From the NCBI GenBank assembly GCA_023055355.1, contig JALJCS010000002.1:78945001-79009000 (forward strand): 64,000 bases of DNA, in the 5' to 3' direction. Shown piece by piece: positions 20,701 to 29,748 of the stretch. The DNA comes from Agelaius tricolor. Taxonomy: Eukaryota; Chordata; Aves; Passeriformes; Icteridae. The stretch's first letter is position 1; each line of letters opens with the position of its first letter. The position numbers and the translations under genes are program-made. The notes beneath the pieces are model-generated. The model ran no database searches. It saw only the letters and a list, made by a program, of their open reading frames with translations, and was not told where the DNA came from.

Positions 20701-23054
20701 TCTAAACTAATAAACAGCATGGAATGAAAGTCCTTTTACTCCTGAGAGTCATAAAGTCACCCCATCTTGTCAATAATTGACAGCCTGCAGCCAGGGTGAT
20801 GGTGAGGAGGCAGGAGGGAAGCCATTTCCAGGAGTTATCACAGGCACTTAAAGCCATGGTCAGGTCTGACCACCATCCTGCCCTCCTGGCACTATGCAAG
20901 TGTTGCTGAATAGTTTGGTTGGCTGATTAGCACAGGAGCAAACAGGAGGAGACAATACAACCGAGCTGTCAGTCACAGCTCTTGCTGTAAAGCTCCTCTA
21001 CAACAGCCTTCCTGCCTTTGGAATGGCAAAGATCCAAAAAAGGTGGCCTCCCAAGAGGGATGGCCATTGCTGAAAGAATGCAGACAATTCATCTGTAGGC
21101 ATCTTACAGATTAGCCTGTCACCATCAGACAAATCAAAGAAAAGGAAAGGTAATAGAAAAGTGTCAAACTTTTTGTTTACACCTTATGTGCTTTACAATT
21201 AACACTTCATAGCACACTGAAAAGCTACTCCGGCTTTTCTTCCTCAATCCTTTCTCACTTGTTTTTAAAATGGATTAGCTGAGTTTTGGCATAACTAACT
21301 GCCCAAGATCACAAAGAGCAGTGACTGGAAGAGAATGCAGTGCTCTCCACTCTCAGAAGAAAGTTATGAAAATCCATGCTGAATTTAGAGTATAATTAAA
21401 AGGGGATGGAGACATAATTCAGTACAAAAAAAATGAAAATAGGGAAAAGCTGAAAAAGGGGAAAATTTTACCTAGTTTTTTTAAAGCCTGAGTTCTGCAC
21501 TTTGGAATGGGTTGGGTTTTCTTACAAATCCATTCACCATATTTATAACCACTGCCTCTACAAGTACTCTGTAATGTTTTTAATGCTGTGAGCACTCTAT
21601 CACAGACAGGCTGGAATTCACTGGCATTGTAGCTACCATGCTGACCACTTGTAAGAGCTGCAGAATTCAGTGGGAAGAAAGTCTCTTGTAGACAAAACTG
21701 TCATAGGGTACATGTGATAAATTGTAACAATATAAGTTGTAACATATTCTTGCAGAGCAACTAGCAAGACTGCAGCTTTATTTTGTTGGGTTTTTTTTTC
21801 CCTTGGTATGGGAATGTTTGGAGGATTAGGACCTTGTCCTTGTTTTCTTCTGGTCACAGAACTAATGTGTACCAGATAAACAGGAATTTAAAAATTGGCA
21901 ACTACATTAATTAACTTTTAAAACTGCCATGCATATTCATCCTCTGAATCTTTCTACTACCTGATGAGCTCTGCCTTTATTCATAGCCACTGCTATGCTG
22001 GTCATTTTATGTTAGAAAAAACCCCGACCATACAAGCAATGTGCCTTAGATCTGGCAATCCTGTGGATATTTTCACAATGATATCACCTCCTGCTCACAA
22101 TGACTATAATAACTAATTTTAGTTTCCTCACCAGCCATAGCAAAACCTCCCAAAATCACTTCATCATCAGGGTCGCAGACCCACTTCTCACAGCACTCTC
22201 CAGGGACTTCGACTTTCCTGGGGAAGGGGCAGTCGGGGCCGGGGAGCAGCAGGTCCAGGTTGCAGCGGGGCAGGCAGCCGATCTGGCCGTCGCGGCAGGT
22301 GCACTGGTACTTGCAGCTGGGCTGGAACGTCTCCCCATTGCGATAAATCATCCCATCGAACACGCAGTTGTCCCCCTCCAGCACTAGTGGGAAAAGGGGA
22401 GGCATTTCGCAGAGGCAGAGGGCGCTGGGGCAGTCCCCGGCCCTCCCAGCCCCCGGGCGGCCGCACGGGCGCCTCCCGCAGCATCGGGGCAGCGCCGGCG
22501 GTGCTGAGGATCGGCCGCTTCGCCGGAGGGCGGCCGGGAGGACAGAACCGCGGGGCAGCGACACCCGCGGCGGGCCGGGCCCGGGGAGGTGTCCCGGGGA
22601 GGGTGTCCCGGCCACAGACGGGGACGTCCCGGCCCCGCCGCCACCTACCCATGCAGATGCCGGCGGCCGCGCCGTCCTCGGGGCCGCGGTCGCAGTAGAG
22701 GCCGCTGCTCTCGTCGCAGGGCAGCAGCGCGGAGCATGGCTCGCCGCGCTGCCGGGCGCACACCAGGCAGCAGGAGCAGCCGTCCAGCACGGCGGGCACG
22801 CCCGGGGCGCAGCGCGGCGGCTCGGCCGGGCAGCGCCCGCACGGACGGGGACACGCCGGCTCCCGGCCGCTCACCTGCGGGGACACAGCGGCCCCGGGGG
22901 CCGGGTCACGGGGCCGGACCGGCCGCCCGTTCCCCCCGGCCGCGGGCCCCGCCGGGCGCCCCGCACTTGCCTCGCACGGCCGGAGCAGCAGCAGCAGCAG
23001 CAGCAGCAGCGGCAGCACCAGGACGGGCAGGTGCTGCCCGCCGCCCGTCGCCAT
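17407..23054 (-). CDS. NOV: NOV / CCN3 matricellular protein, 5 coding exons, 354 aa
   Basis: The coding sequence joins 23054-22971, 22874-22649, 22383-22132, 20277-20072 and 17703-17407 (1,065 nt with stop). CCN3 is a secreted matricellular regulator. From family knowledge it binds integrins, heparan sulfate and Notch1 and modulates adhesion, growth and differentiation. Residues 1-28 are a signal peptide, about 29-103 IGFBP-like, 104-187 VWC, 188-256 linker plus TSP1, and 257-354 the cystine-knot CT module. I count 12+10+6+10 cysteines in exons 2-5, the full CCN set of 38. Diagnostic stretches are [30 protein letters not shown] and DGRCCTPH. They match CCN3 better than CCN1 or CCN2. Length is close to chicken and human CCN3 (about 350-357). 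The start has an A at -3 and G at +4, with an in-frame TAG two codons upstream. All splice sites are GT-AG except intron 1 (GC-AG). Family identity is near certain; the exact exon 1/2 junction rests on the match to chicken CCN3 as I recall it. Confidence 0.97.
18520..18890 (-). mobile_element. Degenerate ancient CR1-like fragment
   Basis: Phrases such as TGACAGAGATTCCACATC and CATGTTTTCCAGACTTCTG followed by ATCATTCTTGTTAATCTCCTC resemble the reversed 3' half of old amniote CR1 elements. Divergence is high, with several indels. Boundaries are approximate. Confidence 0.6.
18893..18928. repeat. 18-bp direct tandem duplication
   Basis: AGCAAAGGCCTTAGAAAC is followed immediately by AGCAAAGGCCTTAGAAAT. 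The two copies differ only at the last base. It lies at the edge of the degenerate CR1 fragment in NOV intron 4. Confidence 0.9.
19343..19905 (-). mobile_element. CR1 LINE 3' fragment, in NOV intron 4
   Basis: On the plus strand it begins with the reversed CR1 tail (ATCATAGAATCATAGA), then the typical reversed body with CATCCAACCCCCCTGC, GGGCAACCTGTTACAGTGTC and TTTCTTCCTTATATCTAGTC. It is a 5'-truncated copy of about 560 bp lying in the NOV sense orientation. Open frames on both strands here (19,442-19,927 and 19,649-19,921) are repeat-derived. Confidence 0.92.
20072..20277 (-). CDS. NOV: NOV coding exon 4: linker and thrombospondin type 1 module
   Basis: The 206-nt exon encodes residues 188-256. 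It starts [15 protein letters not shown] (hinge) and continues through the TSP1 module [20 protein letters not shown] and [12 protein letters not shown], with six cysteines. WSACSTSCG is the WSxCSxxCG signature. The acceptor is TTTGTCTCCAG and the donor is AAG followed by GTAATC. Compared with human GVEVSDSS, the hinge reads GIVSDSS, one residue shorter. TSP1 of CCN proteins mediates integrin and matrix contacts. Confidence 0.96.
20278..22131 (-). other. NOV: NOV intron 3 (1,854 bp)
   Basis: The intron runs from a GTGAGG donor to a TTTGTCTCCAG acceptor. The only recognisable content is a weak MIR-like stretch near 21,285-21,370. The rest is AT-rich sequence without open frames of note. Confidence 0.85.
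21285..21370 (+). mobile_element. Possible MIR-like SINE relic
   Basis: ACTGCCCAAGATCACAAAGAG followed by CAGTGACTGGAAGAGAAT and GCAGTGCTCTCCACT resembles the conserved core and 3' part of amniote MIR SINEs. The match is short and gapped, so this is tentative. Confidence 0.4.
22132..22383 (-). CDS. NOV: NOV coding exon 3: von Willebrand factor C module
   Basis: The 252-nt exon begins by completing the valine at residue 104 and runs to the first base of codon 188. It contains the VWC cysteines, including [18 protein letters not shown] and [12 protein letters not shown] (10 cysteines). The acceptor is CCCACTAG; the donor is GCTG followed by GTGAGG. Known VWC roles in CCN proteins include contacts with BMP/TGF-beta ligands and integrins. 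Exon 3 is separated from exon 2 by only 265 bp and from exon 4 by 1,854 bp. Confidence 0.96.
22649..22874 (-). CDS. NOV: NOV coding exon 2: IGFBP-like module
   Basis: The 226-nt exon encodes residues 29-103 plus the first base of codon 104. It carries 12 cysteines with the IGFBP-type core GCSCCLVC, followed by [12 protein letters not shown]. The acceptor is CCCCGCAG before GTGAGC. The donor is ATGG followed by GTAGGT. This module contributes to binding of other extracellular ligands in CCN proteins; IGF affinity is known to be low. The human N-glycosylation motif SNQT near the end of this module is absent here (GPEDGAAAG instead). The exon lies wholly in the CpG island. Confidence 0.95.
22875..22970 (-). 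other. NOV: NOV intron 1: 96 bp, GC-AG, in-frame open
   Basis: The intron starts GCAAGTGCGG and ends GTGTCCCCGCAG. It is extremely GC-rich and 96 nt long (32 codons), with no stop in the exon 1 frame, so exons 1 and 2 form one continuous reading frame if it is retained. Retention would insert 32 Ala/Gly/Pro/Arg-rich residues between signal peptide and IGFBP module. The CEVSGRE junction recalled for chicken CCN3 supports splicing out. Confidence 0.75.
22971..23054 (-). CDS. NOV: NOV coding exon 1: signal peptide
   Basis: This exon encodes 28 residues: [14 protein letters not shown], a leucine run and RPCE. It is a typical signal peptide whose hydrophobic core is a run of nine leucines encoded by (CTG)8 plus CTC. 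The start ATG at 23054 sits in an ACCATGG context. An in-frame TAG at codon -2 fixes the N terminus. The exon ends after GAG, and the next bases are GCAAGT, a textbook GC-type donor. Joining GAG directly to GTGAGC of exon 2 gives RPCE-VSGRE, which is how I recall chicken CCN3. The nearest GT would shift the frame. Confidence 0.9.
22985..23010. repeat. (GCA)8 coding microsatellite in NOV signal peptide
   Basis: The plus strand is eight GCA units. On the gene strand they are eight CTG codons that form most of the signal-peptide leucine run. Replication slippage here would change the length of the hydrophobic core in whole codons. Confidence 0.9.
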
Positions 23055-23114
23055 GGTCTAGACCGCCGCCTGCCCGCCGCCCGCTCGGCTCTGCCGGCAG
23101 AGCCATCGCAGCCG

Positions 23115-23122
23115 CTTTTATA
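23115..23122 (-). promoter_or_regulatory. NOV: NOV TATA box
   Basis: On the minus strand this reads TATAAAAG, 61-68 bp upstream of the ATG and within a very GC-rich context. A transcription start about 25-30 bp downstream would fall near 23,085-23,092, giving a short 5'UTR of about 30-40 nt. The position is inferred from the motif alone. Confidence 0.75.
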
Positions 23123-23599
23123 GAGGCGGTCGGGGACCCCCCTCCGCCACCACCCCCGCACGGCGGGCACCGCGGGCCGGAGGCGGGGAGCTGGAGCCCG
23201 GCCGGGCCCTCCGCTCCCCCCGCTCCCTCCGCCACCTGCCCCGGCGGCGCCGAGCCGCTGCCCTGCCCTGCCCGGCGCCGGGCGCGACCCCTGTGCCGGG
23301 GGCGGTGCACGGAGCGGGGAGCGGAGCCGGCCCCTGCCCGGGGGTAGGGCTGGCCCAGTGCTACCCCCGGGGGGGCTGCCGCCCTCAGCCGGTCCCTACG
23401 GGCCCCTTCCCGTCCCGTGTGCCCGCAGTGTCCATCCCCGGGCCGCACGCCGCGGGCTCGGTGCTGCCTCGCAGCTCCGCGGCTGCTCCGCGGTCTCTGG
23501 CACCGCCAGCCTGGCCGGGCAGTGCTTGGCGCTGGGGACCAGCCACCCCAAAGCCAAACGCCTCTCGGGGCTATTCTGCTCCTGGCCCCGGCCTTGAAG

Positions 23600-26158
23600 T
23601 GTTTTGAGCTTGGTGGGCATTGAACTCTCCAGTTTCAAGTCGCGGGCACTGCTCTTTATTGGAGAGGCGCAGGTGTATCAGCTGATGGGAAACAGACGCT
23701 GCATAGGGAGTCCTCCCTGCTCTGTGCAGCTCGGTGTGTGTGAGTGGTCACAGACTATTCAGTGCCTACACGGTGTATGCAACCGCAGGGGATACAGAGC
23801 CAACAGGCCTGGCCTCAGGAATGCTTTGTAGAAGTAGCTCCAGTGCTCTGCGCTGTTATTTTAGCATGTGCAGGACAGATTTAAGGCCAAGTGTAAGGGA
23901 GACTAAATCTGTTAATGGGTTTTACTCATCAGGAATTGCCTTCTGCCTAAGGCAGGCCCTCTTGGGCCTTGCTAGGATACAGAAATTCTTTATCCTTAGT
24001 TGTCGGAGACAGATAATATACACTGGATTCTGTTATGGCTTGTTAAAGAGAAAATATTTGAAAAGTAAACAAAACTTGTCGACACACTAGTGAAAACAAG
24101 ATGTCTTTTAAGTTTAAGACATGACACAAGTGCTACTCATGAATTTACAAGGCTACCGTAGCTCTATACCGTAGCAAAGCACAACACCAGAAATGGCAAG
24201 ACACAAGTTTTGGTTTGGATGAAAGTGACCATTGCTTTCTTGATGCTGAGTGGCAACAGCAGGGTTTCTGGGAAAGCCTGGCATTCTGGGGAAAGCAGAC
24301 TTCTCTGGTGCAGGAACACGTGATCTCTGGACGTGTACTGGCCCTTCATTTTCTCAGGGACAAACAGCATGACCAGCCAAGGGGAAAATTGGATTGTTCA
24401 AACATTATTAGCAGCTTGGGTATGAGTTTGAAGTTATTTAAGTCATCCACTGCCTAACGGGCCATTTTGCCTTCCTTGTGTCATTTTTTCCCCCCTTGAT
24501 TCTTTTCTTCATCTCTGACTTAGGCAGTCACTTTTTACAGCACCTTGCTTGTGAACAGAATAGCCAGTGCTCTTGGCCAGGCATGAAGATTTGCTGGAAA
24601 GAAGCAGGGCTGTTTCTGTAGCTTTCGCAGAAGCAAGCCTGTAAGCCAGAGGGCACATACAAGACTTGGTTTTGCCCATTTCACTGTTTGTGAACCTGCA
24701 GAGGTTTTCAGTGCCTGTAATCATTACAGTCACTGAAAGTGTCCTTAGCTTTCAATGAAATCACTTCATACCACTCTTGAATATCTTCTGGTGCCTAAAA
24801 AAATGTTTCACCACATAAGGTTTCACCACTGCAGAAAAAGTCAAAGAAATGAAAAAAATATGTGCCAGCATACTTAATTTGGAAAAAACCCTCCTCTTTT
24901 ACATGTGTTTAATAGATTTATTAAAGCTGTATTTGTTTATGAACACTCTATTTGTTTATGAAATACCAGTTATGAAAACAAGATTATGCTACATTTTAGT
25001 ACAATAGGACCAAATATATTTTCCTGGATATTTAACTTCCTCCATGCATAATTTGGAGTCCATTGAACTACCAGTTCTCAGATGCTGGTTTATTTTCCTA
25101 ACTGTGAATCTTTTTGTTTGTACTTGTCTTATAACTTTTAAAGTGTGCCATACAGTCCTTATCATATGAAAGTAGCCTTTGTTACTTCTCATAGAGCAAA
25201 ATAATGATCAGTGGAGGGCTTTCATGCTGGCTCAGCTGGCAATGAATAGCATTTATTCATGATACAAAATTAGTAAGTTCAAATAAATATTTTAGTTTCT
25301 CTGTATTTGCTTTTTTAAAAGAATTGCACTTAAGTAAGTTAATATTTGGGTTGCCACCTTGGCTGTAGCTGTTGCAAAGAGTAATCCCTCTTAAGATGTA
25401 AAGAAATTAAACTCTGTTCTTTGCTCTGTGGGGAAACACAGCTGGAGAACACTGTTGAGAGGTGTAAATTCAGGAACAGAGCCCAGCAGCAGAATCCCAG
25501 GATTAAGAATATACTTAAAGGTTTTTCTGCACTGGCAAAATGCTGGAAAAAGCTGCATCTAAAAGACTGGAAACAGAGTTACAAATAAAACTGGTTCAAA
25601 TATTAGAGGGTTTCTGGTGGTTGATCCTATAACTGTCCATAGGTGTCAGGATATATATCAAGCATTACAAAATTTCAAGCATTCATAGTGCCATCCCTCT
25701 TTTTAAAGTCAGCTGCCTGTGAAAGTCACTGCTTCACAACATGTAGCTCCACAAAATTATCTTCCATTCTTTGTGTATGGTAGGCAATGCTATTTTTAGA
25801 GTAAAATTGTCATAAACATCATATTATTTTCTTTCTCCTCTGTCCTTCCATGTTTTACTGATACAAACATAAGGTGGATAATTCAGCACTTGTCTTGCAT
25901 TGTTTCATAAATAATGCTCTCTCTGGTAGTCTACCTCATAAATGGCAGTATTTTTCTAGAAAATATTGCAGGTTTTGATTTTTAGCAATCCCTTTCCAGC
26001 CGCAGCTGACAGCTGCAAATTCCTAACATCTGTTGGCATTATTAATATTGCACATGAGCTACATGTGGAAATGTCCTTGTCACTGAGCAAGTAACAAGTT
26101 TTATCACAGTGTGGTTGTGACTAAGTTGCGTATTCCACAGCACCCATCCTGGTGTGGG
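23600..26158. other. NOV upstream sequence, no gene found
   Basis: Sequence turns AT-rich after 23,600. It may contain NOV control elements, but none can be named from sequence. Confidence 0.7.
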
Positions 26159-26275
26159 TGTGGATTTGGCAGGAGAAGGCAGGGATAAGCACAGGAGGTT
26201 CTCCTCCTGGCCGGGGCTGTGGATTTGGCAGGAGAAGGCAGGGATAAGCAGGAAGGTTCTCCTCCTGCCCGGCCC
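26159..26275. repeat. 59-bp tandem duplication
   Basis: Two copies of a unit starting TGTGGATTTGGCAGGAGAAG begin at 26,159 and 26,218. They differ by a few substitutions and a small offset near the end. The pair abuts the left side of the 31-bp minisatellite region. Confidence 0.85.
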
Positions 26276-26357
26276 TCCCTGGGAAGGTGTCGGGCTCAGC
26301 CCTCTCCACCCCGCTCCCCGTTGGCCCCGGGCTGCGCTGCCGCTGCTGGTGCTGAAG

Positions 26358-26769
26358 GACAGCAGCGATGGGCCCGGGCACGGCTCGGGACAGCAGCGAT
26401 GGGCCCGGGCACGGCTCGGGACAGCAGCGATGGGCCCGGGCACGGCTGGGGACAGCAGCGATGGGCCCGGGCACGGCTCGGGACAGCAGCGATGGGCCCG
26501 GGCACGGCTCGGGACAGCAGCGATGGGCCCGGGCACGGCTCGGGACAGCAGCGATGGGCCCGGGCACGGCTCGGGACAGCAGCGATGGGCCCGGGCACGG
26601 CTCGGGACAGCAGCGATGGGCCCGGGCACGGCTCGGGACAGCAGCGATGGGCCCGGGCACGGCTCGGGACAGCAGCGATGGGCCCGGGCACGGCTCGGGA
26701 CAGCAGCGATGGGCCCGGGCACGGCTCGGGACAGCAGCGATGGGCCCGGGCACGGCTCGGGACAGCAGA
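26358..26769. repeat. 31-bp GC-rich minisatellite, 13 full copies
   Basis: The unit begins GACAGCAGCGATGGGCCCGG and repeats exactly every 31 bp from 26,358 to 26,760, followed by a partial copy. Only the third copy shows a change, one C to G. The unit has no stop in any frame and is not a multiple of three, so it opens long frames on both strands (26,042-26,928) that are not genes. It is rich in CpG and in GGG/CCC runs and lies 3.3 kb upstream of the NOV ATG. Confidence 0.97.
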
Positions 26770-27145
26770 GCCGAGCCCTGGTGATCCAGTCCTGGGAGCT
26801 GTGACAGGGACACTAAAAGTCCTGCTGGCACTGGGACCCCTACGGGCGGGGATGTCCTCACTGAATAAACCAGGCCGGTGAATTTTCCCCATAGGGCATG
26901 CACTGCACCCAGCGTCTTCCCTCTTCAAAAGACATCCTGCTTCACCTGAGACAGCTATTCCAGGAAAGCAGCTGGTTTATTCGGTGATTACTTCTGCTAA
27001 CCCTGACATTATTTAAAGTAGGATTAAGTTCTAATTATTTTTAATGTCATTATCAGAATTATTCCAACAGACTTAGTCATGGTTGTGCTTTTGAGATGAG
27101 ATTAAATATGTATTATCCTTTTGCCAATGGAAGAATTCTACTAGG

Positions 27146-27199
27146 TTTTTTTGGGGTTTTTTGTTTTTTTGTTTTTTTTTTTTTGGTTTTTTTTTTCCC
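27146..27199 (+). repeat. T/G low-complexity tract
   Basis: The tract contains T runs of 6-14 broken by G or GG. It has no recognisable polyadenylation hexamer arrangement beside it. Confidence 0.8.
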
Positions 27200-29462
27200 A
27201 GTATTTTGTGCCATGGTCTACAATTCTGCTGAAGTTATGCTATGATACTGTGAGTTTTGCAATAGTAAGAATAGTGCAAATGACAGTGACTTGGATTTTA
27301 CATTTTTGAGATATGCCTTCTGTGTCATCCATAAAAGAAAGAACAGCTTTAGCAAATAAGAAATCTGAGGGAAAATGTTGAAAGTAAAATAGTCTAGAGC
27401 ATTATTTTTAAATATCTTACATACAATTGAAGAAAATTTTGGAATGAAATAACGTTGCATTAAAAATCAAAACATTATTTTGAAAATACCAGAGTACTTA
27501 TGTGGGGATGGGGAGTTGCATCACTGAGTCAGTCAGTTCTACGTGCTCAAAAGAAATTCAGTAGAAAAGTTCCAGTTTCTTCTTAAATGCATGTTCCACC
27601 AAAAAAGTTTCTTTCCTCTGAGGCTATTTCAGTTATAAAGCCTGCTGGGAGTACTTCCAGCACAATCAGCAGGTGAAGTTCTTACATGTGGCTTTGTTAC
27701 TTTGGGGAATATAGGAGGAAACATAGATGTTTTTAAAAAGCTATGATTATTTGCTCATTTATAATTGCTCCTAATGTCAAAATGCTTTAGTGCATGGCAA
27801 GAAATTTTTTCCTTTTTAGTCAGAAGATGGCAGGTGCTGTGATTTTGTGCAGGCTGTGATTTTTTGAAGAAAGACAAGAAGCCAAAACATGGTATCTGTC
27901 CTGTTAGAGATAGCACAAATAGTGTGAACAGTAGGTAGGAATGGCTCATGTCCCCAGTGGTTAGAGCTGTCCTTCTTTAGAGCAGATACCCTGCACACAC
28001 TAACTAGCTTTTGATTTTTATGCCCCTGGAATTCTCTGTCCCCTTATGGCCATAAAGCATTATTATTTGGGTAATAGTGGGATGACTGAACAAAGTGCTT
28101 GAAGTCACTTAAGGGCTATGGTGCAGCCCTCCAAAATGGTGTTTTTATACAAGGAACCTGAGGCTAGGTGCTGTTTTGGTATGAAGGCCTGCTCCTGTTC
28201 AGCATGGCAGTAGGTGTTTATATTCAGGAACAGGTACCCCCTTTCTGTAGTGACAATTTCTACTCTGTGGGAAACCAAAGGGATGACATTTGTGCCAGGA
28301 AAAGGTCATTAATAGTTATTTACAAAAGAAATGAAATAGTCTATATTTGTTTATTTATATAGATTTTAAAATTTCTTAACCCAAAATATATAATTATGTT
28401 TTGATCTGAAATTACCAGATTAACATTACTGAGGATCTAAGATGGGCCCATTTTACCAGGTGAGATCATAATGGATAAATAGAATCAGGGAAGTTTTCCT
28501 TTCTTTATTCACTGAGTGAAACCAATTTCAGAGGGCCAACAAGGTCCTTGAGGAATGTGTCACCTAATTTCTCCTTCATGAGCTTCAGTAAAAGATACAT
28601 GTGGAATATGTGGGGTTTCCTGGATGAAACAGCTGTTAAAGAGTTCCCTCAAGGACTGCTTTTGAGAATAAGACTTATCTGTGTGAGCACAGGCAGGAAA
28701 AAATGCTGACAGACTGAAGAACCTAATGGTACTAAAATGGGTGTTCTGCAATCAGAAAATTAGTTCAGCTGAGTGGGATTTCCTTCACTAAAGAATAGCC
28801 ATTTTTCAGAGCATGTGTGACATAAAGGGATATGGCTGATGAGATCCTAATTCAGCTAATTGAGAGTTCCAAACATTTTCAAGTAATTATTGTTACCAAA
28901 TTTAGGGCTGTTCTTTGTGCCTGTTTCCCATATCCTCATTGGTCTCTGCCAAATGCTAAATAATCTGACCATAAGTACTGAGAACATATTTTATAGTTTT
29001 CATTTTATTTCCCAGTATGCTTTAGTCATGTTTTCTTTGGTCATAACTGAATAAGAAAGAACTTGTCCTGGGAATGAGCAGCTCCAGAGGCTTTTGAACT
29101 AGGAGAGCTCTGAATTAGAAACTCTAAACTTCTCAGAATGTGAGGTGAGGGAAATAAATGAAATACAAATAAACCAGACCCTCTTAGACTGAGCAGTTTT
29201 TATAGTCTCTGTTGTTCCTTTGCACTGTGGGTATAAAGGCAGTCTCAGAAGCAATTCCTATAATTTCAGTTTTTAAGGTTAAAACTAGCTTCTGCTCATA
29301 GAGCAAGTGAGTAGCCAGAAAAGACAGAGAAGTGCAAGATCAATACATTCCCTGCAGAGGCAGAGGGATCCCTGCAGACTGTGAGGGATCTGGAGAGTGT
29401 CTGACAGCCCCCCTGTCTCAGACTGAGAAGGGCAGGGATGCTGAGTACACACAAAGAGGGTT

Positions 29463-29748
29463 GCATCAGGGACATGCCTGGCAGAAGGTGTTCCTTCTTT
29501 TAGCTGGAATAATTTTGAAGACTATACATTTCAGTTCAGATATATGATTTTGAGGATCCATCATTTTTCTCAGTCAGTAACACATTTGCATATTCTCCAT
29601 CATCTGCATCAGGGACATGCCTGGCAGAAGGTGTTCCTTCTTTTAGCTGGAATAATTTTGAAGACTATACATTTCAGTTCAGATATATGATTTTGAGGAT
29701 CCATCATTTTTCTCAGTCAGTAACACATTTGCACATTCTCCATCATCT
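29463..29748. repeat. 143-bp direct tandem duplication, nearly identical copies
   Basis: Copy 1 is 29,463-29,605 and copy 2 is 29,606-29,748, each starting GCATCAGGGACATGCCTGGC. I see one difference (GCATATTCTCC in copy 1, GCACATTCTCC in copy 2). This is a very recent duplication or an assembly artefact. The unit has no recognisable coding content. Confidence 0.96.

Larger units (their letters stand above)
22230..23580. promoter_or_regulatory. CpG island over NOV promoter and exons 1-3
   Basis: CpG dinucleotides are dense across this stretch, in contrast with the AT-rich flanks. It covers the TATA box, exons 1-2, introns 1-2 and most of exon 3, and extends about 500 bp upstream of the TATA box. 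Edges are approximate and were judged by eye. Confidence 0.8.

Noticed and set aside
22368..23448. Long Arg/Ala/Pro-rich frames on both strands over the NOV CpG island
   Set aside because: They are shadow frames in GC-rich DNA around NOV exons 1-3, where stop codons are rare.
26042..26928. Several long open frames (138-260 codons) on both strands with Gly/Arg/Ala/Pro repeats
   Set aside because: They are produced by the 31-bp minisatellite, whose unit has no stops in any frame and is not a multiple of three. The peptides are the repeat read in successive frames.
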